Made by a program: the position numbers and the translations under genes. From Bryoerythrophyllum caledonicum (taxonomy: Eukaryota > Streptophyta > Bryopsida > Pottiales > Pottiaceae): a stretch of DNA of 64,000 nucleotides. Shown piece by piece: positions 44,677-58,383 of this stretch (within the stretch, counting starts at the first letter, position 1; each line of letters begins with the position of its first letter). The DNA is taken from assembly GCA_963971425.1 (NCBI GenBank), contig OZ020516.1:21769332-21833331 (forward strand), given 5' to 3'. The notes below the pieces were generated by a model. That model was not told where the DNA came from. It was given only the letters and a program-made list of their open reading frames with translations, and did not search any database.

Positions 44677-47600
44677 TTACATGACAATGTCATGGAAAAC
44701 CTCATGATAAACGATGTTTTTCACCGTTCCCACGGCTTCATTGTTGTCATTGGCAACCTTAATGTTTGCAAGATGTCTACCACGAGACAAAGCCACATAC
44801 AATTGACCATGGCTAAATACTTCATTACGAAGATAAATGCCGACACGATCATATGATTGGCCCTGCGATTTGTTGATTGTCATGGCAAAAGCGCCATTGA
44901 CAGGAAATTGTCTCCGGCAAAGTGTGAATGGCAAGCGGCTATCGTTGCAATGATGTGTGATTCTAGGAATCAATACCTCTTGGCTACAATAGCGACCTTC
45001 TACAATTTCACATAGCAATACACTCGGAGACACTTGCAAAAGACGCAAACGACTACCATTGCACAAACCTTTTGCCGGATTCAAGTTCCTTAGCAACATC
45101 AATTATTGACCACATTTAAGACTTAATTGGTGAGGAGGCAAACCGCTCAACTGTAAAGAATTTAAAAACTCTACTGGATAATGATGGGCATGCTCATCAT
45201 TTTCGTGGACAAAATCAGCACTAAAACATTGATGCACATCACCAGGTATGCGATCGGTGATTCTTCGGTTGATTTCTTGGGCATCATCATTTTGGACAGC
45301 CAAAATAACGCGCTCAGAAAAATCAACCGGATCATCAAATATAGCATCAATGAGACCATCTAAAGAATTTCCAGGAGCAACTAATTCCGGCGGTAGATCT
45401 ACTTTTGGACCAATTTTGCCCTCACCAATATCTAACAAAAACTTTTGAAAGTCCGGTTGACTTTGCAAACACATGTTAGTGGTCAAATGAAAATGTTGCA
45501 TTAGTGGAAATAGATATGAATGTCGCAAGCAAGCTTGAACAGTCTGCTTGCAACCTCCACGTACAACTACAGGCAAAGTTTGGCGAAAATCACCGCCATA
45601 TAAAACTACAACACCGCCATTTGGACTATCTACACCGCGTATATCTCGCAACGATCTATCTATAGCTTCAAACATAAAACGATGCCCCGCACAAGCTTCA
45701 TCAAGTACAATCAATTGTACTTCACGTAAGCTTTGACCTAATGTAGATTGGGCACTAATGCTACAAATCGATGCATCATGCAATTGTAATGGAATAGCAA
45801 GAGATGAATGTGCCGTTCGCCCTTCATTCAAAAGACATGTGGCAATTCCACTTGTTGCCATTGCCATATACTTGACACTACGACCGCGAAGATAACCTAA
45901 TATGGTATTATACAAAAAAGCCTTACCTGTACCACCGGGACCATCTAAAAAGAAAAGTTTATTTGGAGAATCAAAATTCAAAACGGAAGTAGTCACCGCA
46001 TTGAAAACAATGTATTGTTCTTCGTTGAGCTTTTCTACATCCTCTTCTAGAAACGTAATATTTTGATTATTAGAATCAATGGTGTCATTAGCATCATTGC
46101 CAACATCAACACTGTTTGGATAACCTAACTCATTCAATTCTTCGATATTAAAAAAATCTGTAAGATGTTTATCTGATGATGACAAATATTCCTCAATGAA
46201 CGAAATCGCTTTGTAATAGGGATTTCGATCATTGCGCCAATCATCAGACATAGCGTCAAGATGTGTCTTTAGTAAACTAAGAGGATCTAGCGGTTGTCCA
46301 AACACAAGAAGTGTTGCAAACAACCGCCGAATTTGTTTAGGCAACGCAATGACAGTTGCCTCTTGCAAACAATTTTCCCACTCGGTATCATCTTATAAAA
46401 GTCATCTTGCAATACAAGCGGCTTTGTACGTTGGATACACTGTATCATGAAAACAAAGTAGGTCCTCAAATGAAGTTGGTGCCTCAACATGAGTCAACAA
46501 CAAGCGCAAGTAAAATACTTCGGTACCTACGGGAACCATATTTATCCGACCAAAAACTTTTATCTTACGTTGTCTTCTTTCCCACATGTTATTCTTCACA
46601 TCCCACTTGTAATGGAGTGGAAGATCCATGTAACGAAGAAGCATGTGATTGCCTTGATTGCCAGAAGCAATTAAGGCACGAATGCGGCAATTGAGCTCAA
46701 AAAACTTGGTGGGTTTAGTCTCAGCATTTTGATCAATCACCGACTGCAAAGATGTTCCTTCCTCAAAAGTAACATATTGCTGATTAGGTAGGTGAACCGG
46801 TAAACGACAAATACTATGACTTTTATTGTTGGTTTCAAAACCAAAAACCCTCCAACATGCTTCTTGAGCGGCCACATAACGGCCTTCCAAGAAGTCTTTA
46901 ATCTCATCTACGACTTCATCCGTTTCCACAACTCCACGATCTGGACCTTTAAAAATATACTTATGGAGATATTTGATAGTTTTTACCGAACTGCAAATTT
47001 TCACATTAATATGACAATTAAACCGACCTATCAGATACGGATTGTATGGCACAACCCATCGATCGTCTAAATGCATAATTTGTCCACGTACACGTTTCTC
47101 GATGTACCGACCATGGTTTCGACAACGGTAGAAAACATGACCGTCACCATCCACCTCGGTGGTATCCCGAGCTTGCATCGGATAATCCTTTGTACATCTA
47201 TTGTCTTCCATGCATGGACAATTGGGATTGTCCAAACCACATGGTCCATGCATCATGTGCTTGGCAACCGCGGCATACAATTGCGGTTGCCTCTCTAAAT
47301 CGGGAATCTCCGCATATACTATCTTATCTACAAGGTCACAATCATTGACCTTGTCTTTCAACCAAAGAAAAATGTGTGCATGAGGAAGACCACGTTTTTG
47401 AAACTCAATAGTGTAACAAAAAACAATTGTCTCTCCCATGATATTCTTCTTTGTAAGCTCATCCATCAACGCTCGTAATTTAAGCTCAAAAACACGCACA
47501 ACAATATCTGGACGATCAGGGGGACTTTGACCTGGCTCAAGGTCATCAAGAATCTCAGGCCAGGTCGGATTACATGTCATTGTCACAAACAAATCAGGTT

Positions 47601-48738
47601 TTCCTAAAACTCTGACTAAAACCATACTATCATGAAATAGTTTTTGCATGTACCGGTCGAAACCAATGAATGTTGCAGGTAAGACAATGCGTCGCCCAAT
47701 GCGTGCCGTATTGTCTTCCTGTAAAGCATCCACGACCCCCTGATAGCATTCTGCACGAAGTTCGGTTTGATGATATCTAATGAAAAGCAAATTTTCATGT
47801 TCTATGCGTAGATATTGATCCACTACATATTGCTGGAATAATCTACCAGCCTTATGTAATACATTAGATTCGGGCCGCTTTTGAAGCAAATATTGGTCAT
47901 ATGACTTTAAAGTCACTCCAGTATCTGCTTTAAAAGTCGGTGACCACCCACATTGTCCGTCAGGAAACAACAATGGATAGGATAAAGCATCGTAAGCTGG
48001 ATGAATTTCTTTTATACGTTGCAATTGTCCACCATGTTGGTGAAGAATAATATTTCTACCAAAATTCATGTATTGTTCGTCAAGAACAACAGCAGCAACT
48101 TCTGGAACTACTTGGCGATTATACCGACGGGGATGTTCTCCAAAAGGAACTTCACCGGAGATACGGAGTCCCATATTTTGTCCCCTTTGAAGAACATCAC
48201 GCGAAGACTTGAAACCACGAACCAACGCATTGATGGATTCTAAAATTTCTTGAATGTTATTAGTAATATCACGATGAAGATCATCAAAAATCTCCATATG
48301 GCGATTTGTTTGTAAATCATCATCCAAGAAATAAATTTGTGCAAATCTAGCATCTTGGTCTAAATCGGGTTGTAAATTTCCAATGTGATGACATAACTCT
48401 CCGTTAACACGAAAAGTATATACCCCTCTACCTTCAACTTGGCCAGACTGAAATTTACTTCGCATACTTGTAAATGCAAAAGCTTGATTATATTTTCGAA
48501 TAGATTTGAGAAAATCTCGAGATTTAGGTGTTGTGCCCATATAAAGATCGTTGAGCATTGGATGGACAATGGGGTGATTAATATGTTCATTGGCAATTTT
48601 GCCATTATAACAACAAATGGTATTTTTTTCTTTTTTAAAACGAAATGCCAAACATTTTGGGCATTGAATGCACATTGATCCAACACTATAAATATTGGCA
48701 TCAACAAAATTATCAATGGTAAACAAAGCACGAGCCAT
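44677..48738 (-). pseudogene. Helitron Rep/helicase with three nonsense codons
   Basis: One uninterrupted reading frame of 1,354 codons except for stops near 46400 (TGA), 46391 (TAA) and 45103 (TAA). There is no frameshift. The N-terminus has a zinc-finger-like region (CIQCPKC). The Rep HUH endonuclease shows PHAHIFLW (near 47375-47400) and the two-tyrosine motif YLHKYIFKG (near 46950-46975). The C-terminal Pif1-type helicase shows GPGGTGK (Walker A, near 45935), VLDEACAGHR (Walker B), YGGDFRQTLPV and NKSQGQS with YVALSRG. The intact enzyme nicks, unwinds and copies the element by rolling-circle transposition. The first two stops lie in the linker before the helicase and the third within the helicase, so only the Rep half could still be made. 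Confidence 0.92.
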
Positions 48739-49559
48739 TCTCTAAAAAGTAGAATTTAGGATAGGATAATGAAGACCTTATCGTAAATTCTAAATTCCAC
48801 GAAGATAAAAAGATTTTTTAAGATAAAAAAGGTTTTAAAAAACCCTATCCAAACTCTCAAACTCCACTAAATTTTTAAATTAAACCAAAAGTATTTCAAA
48901 ATTCACAAAAGGCTCTTGATAGTACCTCAAATAGCTTTGCTCCAAAAAAGTTGCTCCTTTGATGGAAAAGTGTACTCCACTCCAAAAAGTTTCCCTTCAA
49001 TGCACTACACTTCAAAAAAATAGAATAAGATCACTCAGAATTTCATCAAAACCCCTACCTCTCCTCGAAGTAAAAAATTAAAAAGATCAAAATTTTTTAA
49101 ATAAAAATTGAAAGAAATGGCTTAAATTTTTTTCCCCCAATATGCACCGTACAAAAATGTGCCCAACAATAAATTAATAATAAGTAAATAAATAAGTATA
49201 AAAGTTTTAAAGTTTTAAAGTTTTAAGTAAAAATTTAGATTTTTTTTCTTCCTACGATATGCATAGACCTGCGCCTAGGAGAAGGGGGAAAAAAAAAAAA
49301 AAATCTAAAAAAAAGTCAAAGTTATTATTTTGCGGACAGCACAGAATTGCGAACAGCACAGAACTGTGAACAGCAGTTGTGCTCGTTTTTCAACATTCTT
49401 TGTTTTGTTTTTTGTGTTTTTGCACTCAATTTTCACTCAATTTCAACTTGATTTGAAAGATGAATCTTTGAATACTTGATGTATGACTACCCAAAATCCA
49501 AAATCACCAAAAAGTTGCAATCTCACCTCAAATTTCTTGAACAAATTTCTTGAACAAAT

Positions 49560-50000
49560 TTCTTGAACTTTGCAACTCCAACTCCAACTCTAACTCCAAC
49601 TTTCAACTTCCAACCTCCAAGATCACATCAACCAACTCCAACTCCAAACTCCAACTTCCAACTTCCAATTTTACAACTCACAACTCACAATTTTGATTTC
49701 ACAACTCACAATTTTCAATTCACAACTCACAACTTGCAATTTCCAATTCACAACTCAAAAGTGTAATCAAGAGCTTCAATATTGTAATCAAGTGTTTCAT
49801 GTATGTTTTGGAGAAGCACAAATTGAAACATACACTTGAAATTGCATACACCCACAAACCCAACGTTCAAATTTCAAAACGGCTCTCTAAAAAGCTACAG
49901 TAAAAGTAAAAGTAAAAGTAAAGTAAAGTAAAGTAAAAGTTAAAGTAAAAGTAAATTAAAGTAAAAGTGAAAGTGAACATAAAAGTAAAAGTACAACTGA
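49560..50000. repeat. Low-complexity arrays near the Helitron 5' end
   Basis: CAACTCCAACTC / CACAACTCACAATTTT repeats at 49570-49760 and an AAAGTAAAAGT run at 49900-49995. The frame at 49563-49766 merely translates the first array. Confidence 0.75.
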
Positions 50001-50035
50001 CTTTTTCGAGGGGGCTTGTGATTTTAGTAGTATGA

Positions 50036-50310
50036 TTAGAAAATCATGGCCTATAGTGCAAATTTTTTCCATAGAAGGTGGTCAAAGTTTGCTGAAGGTG
50101 TCTAGTATGACCTCAAAAAATGTTTATGTCTCATTTCAAAGGCTAATATCTTCCAACCCGTGCAGAAAAACTAACCAAAAGTCTTACCACACACATTTGC
50201 ACAATCCTAGTACACGTTCTACGGTTAGATATGTAAAAAATGCATTTAATTTCATTTTGTGTTGAATGCATTAAATTTGTAGTTTCCAATGACATGGGTG
50301 CTAAAATGTC
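50036..50310 (+). repeat. Dispersed repeat, right half
   Basis: Continues the repeat interrupted at 43894, with TTAGAAAATCATGG, CATAGAAGGTGGTC, GTATGACCTCAA and TACCACACAC as in the reverse copy near 63090-63260. Confidence 0.85.
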
Positions 50311-53090
50311 AAAGAACTTTAGGGATTAATGTAGTACAAATGAGGCTTTCTTTACACTCTAAATTAGAACACTTTTATATAATGCACAAGCTTCCAACAA
50401 TTTTTTCACACTTTTCCAAAAAAGTGTAAAAAACAACCCCATTTAACACGCAATTAAGCAAATATGCACTTGGCCAAGTGCACTACTCGGCACTCAAAAA
50501 CCATAAGATTTTTCCTCCAACTTTTTTATTTTAAAAAAATACTAAAATCTTACTAACTCTTTGGTATTAAATTTTTGTGTTTGTAGTGTTACATGTTGCG
50601 TTACATGTTGCGTTAAATATGTGTACGTACATGAATAATATGCAAAATATATGATAACTATTGTTTTAAACTTATGTGAAATATATGATTACTAAATTGG
50701 TTTTTGTTTTTTATTGGAAACGACATTGTTCATATACTTAAAATCTATACATACATCTTGAAACATAAGACAATATTAGTCGTGTATCACTTCCAATACT
50801 TTGGTGATTCATTTGTTTTCTTACGTGTTTGTACTATCATATAATGAAATACCATACCTTGATGTGAGTGCAACAAACCATTTGTAAAACGAAGCATTAT
50901 GTATAAAGATATTAACTTCCAAGCCTTGAACATCACAAAGGCTAGTAGAAGCCGGTTGGAGGTGCTTGAGCAACCTTGAAGTTAAGCAAGATGGTGAAGG
51001 AATAGGACTTGGATGGTTGACCAAGGAACTAGGTTGAAATTTCCTAGATCTTCTTGGCTTTGCCTTGCGAAGCCCTCAGGGAGCTCGGGGAGCTCGTGTG
51101 GCCTTTCGCCTACAAGCATTATTTTATATTAATTTATGTGGATATGTGCCGTGTGGGGTGTGCACACGCACACCCTTGGAGGTTTGGTTTAGGGCGGCGT
51201 TGAGTTGCAGCTTGAGATGCAGCTCTCTTCTGCCACTCACACATTCTTCCCGGGGCCGCTCAATCCCTCTCCACATAGCTCACAACCCCTCCTCTCCACA
51301 TAGGTCACAGCCCTTCCCTACGGCTGTTCCTTGCCGCTGCTCAAACCCTCTCACTGTCGCCGTTCAAACCCTCTCCTCGCCACCGCCGCTCAAATCCTTT
51401 CCCCGGCGTTGACAGCCTCTCCCTGCCGCCGCTCAAATCCTACACCCTCTCCCAGCCGCCACTCAAACCCTCTCTCCCCGCTCATAGCCTCTCTCCTCCG
51501 CCGCTCACAACCTCTCTCCTCCGCCGCTCATAGCCTCTACCCTCCGCCGCTCAAACCCTCTCCCCTCCTCCGCTCAAGCCCTCCCCCAACCTCAAACCCT
51601 ACACCGCAGCTCACACCCTCTCCCCTCACACACTCCCCTTTTGTCTCTCCCGTACGAGTGTGCGCACACACATCCATGGAGTCCTAAACCTCGCCGCTAC
51701 TCCACCCCTACGGAGCCCTAATCCGCCGTTGCTCACAACCCCTCCCTCACACTACCCTCTCACCTCCACACGGGTGGGCGCGCGCACACCTTTCCTCGCG
51801 ACCAGCCAACCTCAAAATCAAGGACTGGTTGAGAAAAGATATGGCTATCGATCTCCTGCACCTATTGTGGGCCTTTGATCTGGAGTCCTGAACTCGATGC
51901 CGTTGCCCGAAACCCGCGGAATCCTAAACCCTCAAAACCCTAAACCCGTGGCCATCCTCAACCTAACACCACGAAACCTAAACCCGGGGCCTCTTTCCTC
52001 CCCCATACCCCTCCTCTCATTTCCTGCTCCCGCTATACATACAAGGAGTGGAATTTTAGTACTACTTTAAATATCATAAATAGTGTAGGCACACTATGTA
52101 AATAATAAATGCTATAAGTTTTTACTATTGATTAATGACATCACCAAGTGCATGTATAAATGCCTTCATTTTTTTGTCTTCTTATGTATCATGTACCGTG
52201 TGGAATTTCTTCATATCAGTTGGCAATTCTGTTTGGATGATTGCATCTTTTCTACATTACAATTCTTATAAGCTATTCACTTAATTTTTTACAATGATAT
52301 TAAATAGACATTTATCAAAGTTCAACAACATTCCACTAAAAATTTGTTGAAAAAGCAATTTAACATCTTGTTAAACTGACATTTTTAATTGCACACAATA
52401 TTGATCCAAGAACTCTAATTTTTTTCAAAATTGACAAAAAAATTTCAAATGTGGAATTATTGGTGCGCCATGGCCGCTATGGTTCCTAAGTGCACTTTTA
52501 AATGGCCAAGTGCATAATTGCTTAATTGCGTGTTATTTGTACTAGTGAAACCTTCCTTCCAAGATTGATCTATATACCTTATGCATCGGTCAGTTTCGCA
52601 CACTTCGTTCCAAATTGTTTATTTCCCCTCAGTAGAATGATTTAGACAAAAAGGATGCCTCCTAGGTATTACATGGGTATCACCTGGTCGTCACACAAAT
52701 ATCACCTAGACATTACATAGGTATCACCTAGACAAATCTCTTGAAAATTCCAATTTTTTTGGATAGTCTCCAGTGTATATTAAAATCATGTACGGATCTG
52801 ACCAACACATAGTAGGGTACAATACTATCAAGATGAAATCACGGCTTTCCAGTTATGAAAGTGATTTCTTCTGTGTCCGCGTCCGACTTTATTCCACAAC
52901 TTTTCAGTCACATCTCTAGTCAAGTCCTCCAAAACTTCAGAAACAATATCAAATTCTACAAGACTCACCTCGATCATGTTGGGAGTTTCAGGTGCTTAAA
53001 GCCAATTCAACGACGTTGGAGTTCCATCATCATTGAGATCCATGTGAATTCTTTGCCCTCAGGCTAGTTTGAGAGATCATGGCGAAGTAG
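50311..53090. other. Intergenic region with a C-rich tandem array
   Basis: No gene is supported. At about 51240-51640 a degenerate 20-30-bp unit resembling CCGCCGCTCAAACCCTCTCC is repeated about twelve times. The Pro/Ser-rich frames there only translate it. Short telomere-like CCTAAACCC words lie at 51,920-51,990. Another small array (ACATGGGTATCACCT, CACCTAGACATTACAT) lies at about 52670-52735. Confidence 0.55.
51240..51640. repeat. Degenerate CCGCTCAAACCCTCTCC array
   Basis: About a dozen imperfect units of CTC(A/C)AAACCCTCTCCYCNCCGCCG; strongly pyrimidine-skewed on the plus strand. Confidence 0.75.
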
Positions 53091-53699
53091 ATGGATGTGC
53101 CGAGAGTGAAGCTGGGATCGCAGGGCTTTGAGGTCGCCGCGCAAGGCCTGGGGTGCATGGGCATGACCGCGACTTACGGCACGGCCTTGTCGAATGATCC
53201 AGGACGTAGTGGCACGCGGGATCACGTTTCTGGACACCGCGGACAATATATACGGCCCGCATGAGAACGAGACCCTGGTCGGCAAGGTTACAATCTATCT
53301 CTCGTACTACACTCCTTCTCTTCTGTCGGCCGAGGATTGACTACTTTGCAGGCGGTGAAGGAGATTTGCGACCAGGTGCAGTTTGCCAACGTGCCTAACG
53401 CGCAGGGGTACTAGGACGTGCACAGTGGCCCACACTACGTGCGTGCGTCGTTCCGGATGTCTCAAGCGGCTGGATGTGGATTACATCGACTTCTACTACC
53501 AACACCGCGTGGGCTGCAAAGTGCACATCGAAGTCACGGTGAGGAAACGCCTTACGGAGCTCATGATACGTGGTACACGTCGCACGTGCAAGCCATGAAG
53601 GAGCTCGTGGAAGCCGGTAAGGTGAAGTACCCAGGCCTTTGGAAGACCAACGCCGCGCACACGCTGTGCAACCAATCACGGCCGTGCAGTACGAGTACT

Positions 53700-53839
53700 T
53701 GATAGATTGTGCAATAGAGAAGATGTTGTAAGCAAGAAGGCAAAGCCCTTAAGTACACAATGTAAGATCTAGATCTAAGTCTAACACAATGAATGTGTTT
53801 ACCGTACGATGATAACCTTAGGATTCTGAATAATCAACA
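53700..53839 (-). repeat. Copia 3' LTR
   Basis: On the plus strand starts TGATAGATTGTGC and ends AATAATCAACA. Pairs with 58384-58523. Confidence 0.93.
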
Positions 53840-53895
53840 CCCTCCTTGAATCCGGAGAAGGGTATTTGTATAGTTTGTCGTAAAAATGACAGTTT

Positions 53896-56800
53896 TTATG
53901 GATCAATAATGTTTGCATGGCTGATATTTAGAAGTTGCTTGCATGACATGAATTTAATACGGCCTAAAGCTTTTGTAAGCATGTCGGCCGGTTGGCGATC
54001 GGTAGGGGTGTAAAAAATGGTGACAAAGCCTCTTTCAACCATGTCCCAAACAAAGTTGAGATGGATCTCTAAATGTTTGGTTTTGGAATGGAATTGTGGA
54101 TTTTTGGAAATCTTAATTGCGCTTTGGTTGTCACACATGAGCTAAATGGGTTTTTTCCTATCAAATCCCAATTCTTGAAATAAAATTTGAATCCATCTTG
54201 CCTCTTTCGTAGCCTCGACAAAGATCAAAACTCGGATTCAGTAGATGACAATGCGATGCATATTTGCTTCTTTGTGTTCCAAGTGACTGGGGTATTGTTG
54301 ATCGTGAAAATATAGGCTCCTGTGGACTTACGTTGGTCTAAATCTCCCCCCCAATCAGCGTCACTGTATCCAAGTAGGGAAAAATTGTCAGATGGGGGAT
54401 AGAAAAGGCCTTGAGATGTGGTCCCCCGTACTTATCTTAGGATTTGTTTCGCTGTCTAAAGATGTGCCGTTTGTGGAGCAGAATTGTACCTTGATAACAT
54501 GTTGACAACGAAAGTGAGATCAGGACGTGTAGTGGTTAGGCAGGACAATTTACCGATAAGGGATCTGTAGGTGGTAGGATCAACATTGGGAGTTTCGGTT
54601 TGAGCAGAAGTTGTAAATCCAGCAGGTAAAGGCGTCTGGGTCGGATTGCAGTCTTGCATTCCATATTCGATAAGTATGGATTCTGCGTATTTGGTTTGAT
54701 GGATGTTGATTCCTTGTGGAGATAATATGTATTCAATACCAAGAAACTTGGAAACAAGACTGAGATAGGTCATCTTCCATCGGGAATGGAACCTTTCCCG
54801 AAGCCATGAGATTTTGATCGTGAAATTGCCAGTAATAAAGACATCATCAACATATAGAATGAGGAGAATATATAGGTGCCCGCGGCGTAGAAAATATAGG
54901 TTATTGTGAGCATGAGTCGGTTGAAGGCCGTGTTTGCGAAGCCACCAAATAATCTTGCGATTCCAGTTCCTTGCAGATTGTTTGAGGCCATATAACGATC
55001 GCTGTAGTTCACATACCAAGTGCTCTTGTCCTTTAATAATGTACCCAGGTGGTTGACGCATATATACTTTCTCTTCTAAGTGGCTGTTGAGGTAGGCGCT
55101 TTTGACATCGATGTGATGAATATCTCAACCCATAGTTCCGGCGAGAGCTGTGACTATCTTGATGGTGTTGTATTTGGCTACTGATGCAAAAGTTTAATGA
55201 TAGTCTATACCTTCTAATTGTTGAAAACCTCTAGCAACTAGGCGTGCTTTATATCTTTCAGGGATATTGCCCTGGGCACGTTTCAACTTGAACATCCATT
55301 TGGATGAAATGGCATGATGCCCAGGAGGTAATTCTGTGAGTGTCCATGTCCTCATATCCTGCAAGCTGTCAATTTCCTCGTGCATTGCCTGAACCCAATT
55401 TGGATCGTCTAATGCTACCTTATAGGTGGGAATTAAATTCTCTGTATTGCCAACAAAACCTTCGAGTCTCACCAAAGGTCGTTAAATACGACTGGAATGA
55501 CGGAGGGGTGGTGGTGGTGGATGACTTGGTGATGGCTCCTCAATCGATGAGTGCCACGGTGTGTTGGAATGAGGGGCGGACTCCGTTGTAGTCGTGTGGA
55601 GTGAAGGTGGGAAATGTGTCACGTCTTGAGGTTGAGTACTATCAATGGAGGGAATGGTATCTTCTCTAAGGTCCATCTGAGGAATCACAAGTCTGAAATG
55701 ACCTAGTGTAGCTTCAGATAGGGAAGGAATGTCCGGGGGGGTGTGACATGATTTTTCCTCATCGATCTTAATATCCCTGGAAATGATAATGCGATGTGTG
55801 TATGGACAATAACATCTATATCCTTTAGTGGGTTCATCTAAACCAAGAAGAATACAACTAGAGGCTTTGGGAGACATTTTGTACTTTTTTTCTTTTGGAA
55901 TGTGGACAAAGACTTGTGTGCCGAATACACGAAGCTGCAATAAATCCGGTTTCATACTAGAAAAAGCTTCTTCTGGTGTCCTGTTGGGTAAAACACGAGT
56001 AGGGACTCGATTAATAATATATGTGGCGGTCTTGATAGCCACGGGCCATAAGTAAGATGGAATGTTGTGTTGAAAGCAAAGACATCCAGCCATCTCAACT
56101 ATAGATCGGTTTTTGCGCTCCAAACACCATTGCTTTGAGGAGTGTAATATTGTGTGCGTTCATGGTGAATGCCGGAATCAATGAGTAGTTGTTGGAAGGC
56201 TAAAGACATATATTCAGTGCCGTTGTTCGTACAAAATGTAAGAATCTTCTTTCTTGTGTGATTTTCTATGCCATTTTTAAATTTTTTGAATTCGTCAATA
56301 ACTTTGTCCTTGGTTTTGATAAGTGAAACCTATAGTTTTCGACTATAATCGTCGATAAAAGTAACAAAATATTTGGCGCCATTGAATGATGGTTTCTTGA
56401 TGCGATCACAAACATCACTATGAATAACTTCAAGGATATCGGTAGTCTGAGAAGTACTTGGCAAAAAGGAAAACGTGCTTGTTTGCCTCGTTGACATGTT
56501 TCACGAACTATGTCTACATAAGGTAATTTGAGTAAACCTTTCACAATGCTTTGATGAGACATGGTGTATAATGTCTTGAAATTAATATGACCTAGCCTTT
56601 GGTGCGAGAGAAGTACTTTGGATCGCATCCGATCACTAACTTGTACAAAATAGGCCTCATGAATTGGTGAGAGGTCTAACTGATACAAGCCTTTATGAAT
56701 CCTAGTTCATGACCAATGATGTCTTGTGTATGTTCATCTCTGATTAACACCTCCTTGCGGTTAAATTGGATATTGCACCCCTCATCCACAATACGCCCAA

Positions 56801-58312
56801 CCGATAATAAATTGCGACGAATACCAGGCACATAAAGAACGTTCTTAAATTGCTTGTATTTCCCACCGGGAAAATTAATGCTTACATCTCCTTTTCCTGC
56901 GATTCTATGTGCCTCTCCACCGGTGGCTAACATAGAGGTGCTGCTGGTACATGCTTCAAAATCTTGCACTAGGTTTGAATTCCCAGTTACATGGTGTGTG
57001 GCTCCTGAATCTAGCACCCATGTCGGTCCTTCTTGACCCATGGTGGTGTTTGCTTCAATCTCGTTGAGCTCACATAGATATGTTTTTAATATGCTTCCCG
57101 CACTCTCACTGCCACTTTGATATGAGTCGGAGTTGAGTTTTGAGTTTTTACCATTAGATATGTTGTTTGCTTGCGCTTTATGCCGAGGTTGTTGATATTT
57201 GATCTTGCCCTCCATGTCTTTACTCGGTCAATAGCTTTCTTAATGCAGTCTCGGGCCAAATGTCCAGGTTCACCACAGTAGTAACACTCTTGCCCTTCTT
57301 CGCTGGAGCCGCGATTTTGACCACGGTCATAGGGCCTACTTTGGCCACGATCATAGGACCTGTGTTGCCCACGGTCATGGGGCCGATCCTCGTTAGGGTT
57401 TCTGTGAGAAGGAGAGGAGCCGCGATGGTGGCCGCCGTTGGCTTCCCTGCGCGTTCTGTCTTCGCACTCCTGCTGTCTACCGCCGCCCCCTTGTGAGTTC
57501 GTGTCGCCGCCTGAGGCTCGCGCACCGCGGCCTTCGTGTCGCGATCTGTTGTTGCTGCCGCCTCTCGCCGATCGACTATCTCCATGTCGGCTTGTTGCTC
57601 GATCTCCTTGACGTTGCGATTGTTTCTTGAACACCAGTGCTTGTGCATCTTCTTCCTTACCTGCGTCCATCCTCAGCTGCATCTCTTCATCAAGCAAATG
57701 TGACTCTATCTCCAGAAAAGATGGTAAGGTGTCTCTTCTTGTTTGTGTCCTACAGAATAACTTGTATTCGGATGACAAAGAGTTTAGTAGTAACAAGGTG
57801 CATTGATCTTCAGGGATTTCTACCTCCATACCCTTAAGCTAGTCCATGACATCCTTGACCTCAGTGATGCATTGTTCCATGCTTGTGTTGTCTTCCTTCC
57901 GTAGTGACACCAATTTCCGCAACAGCATGAGCCTCCGAAATCCAGACTTGGATTGATAGTGGTCTTCGAGCGCCTTCCACAGGAGATGCGGATCTTCAAG
58001 TCTGCATACAACACGTATCACGGGGTCCTTGACTGAGTCTGTAATCGCCTGCAAGACGATCTTCCTCCCTTCTCTTTCTGCTGCAGCTGCATTTCTAGAT
58101 CTAGGTTCGGTGCAGTAGATCCACACATTGTTCCTCTCTAGCAAACATTTTAGCCTATAAGACCACATCTGATAGTTCACTTGTCCATCTAACCTACTGG
58201 TCTCTGGAATCGTGATCTTTATGTCTCTCTAAGGAGTGGTGTGTGGTGGGGCGTTAGTGCCTAGCTCAGACGATACTTCACCAACCATGTTGCTCTCCTC
58301 CAAGTTCGCCAT
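53896..58312 (-). pseudogene. Copia Gag-Pol polyprotein, frameshifted
   Basis: Starts MANLEESNMVGE at 58312. Domains in copia order on the minus strand: gag (UBN2-like, 58180-57400) with zinc knuckle CYYCGEPGHLARDC near 57265-57300; protease WVLDSGATHHVTG near 57010; integrase finger LLSHQRLGHINF with C-x-R-G-K-Q-A near 56600-56490; integrase core ending SIVEMAGCLC, LWPVAIKTATYIINRVPT (56100-55970); RT with KARLVARGFQQ (55240) and YVDD (near 54860); RNase H with CDNQSAIKISKNP and DMLTKAL (54130-53960). Stops occur at 58230 and 57838, and several frame changes break the frame between gag and RNase H. It cannot make a full polyprotein. Confidence 0.92.
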
Positions 58313-58383
58313 GCTAAATGTGCACTACAATTCTAGATCTAATTACACACTAGGTGAGAGCCAAAACCTGCGTTCTGAGACCA

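Larger units (their letters stand above)
43895..50035 (-). mobile_element. Complete Helitron (6,141 bp)
   Basis: Oriented on the minus strand. Its 5' end, read on the minus strand from 50035, is TCATACTACTAAAATC. This begins with the obligatory TC and the TACTACTA-like word common in plant Helitrons. Its 3' end, at 43895, is a GC-rich hairpin (GCGTTGC-AAA-GCAAGCGC) followed by CAACCGCTAG, matching the CTRR terminus. It sits exactly between an A (43894) and a T (50036), with no target duplication, as Helitrons do. The uninterrupted paralog at about 63,240-63,270 confirms the junction. It carries one Rep/helicase gene, now interrupted by stops. Confidence 0.92.

Noticed and set aside
51065-51878. 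Pro/Ser-rich frames as an extensin-like gene
   Set aside because: They follow a degenerate tandem array; no signal peptide plus SPPPP pattern, and no splice structure.
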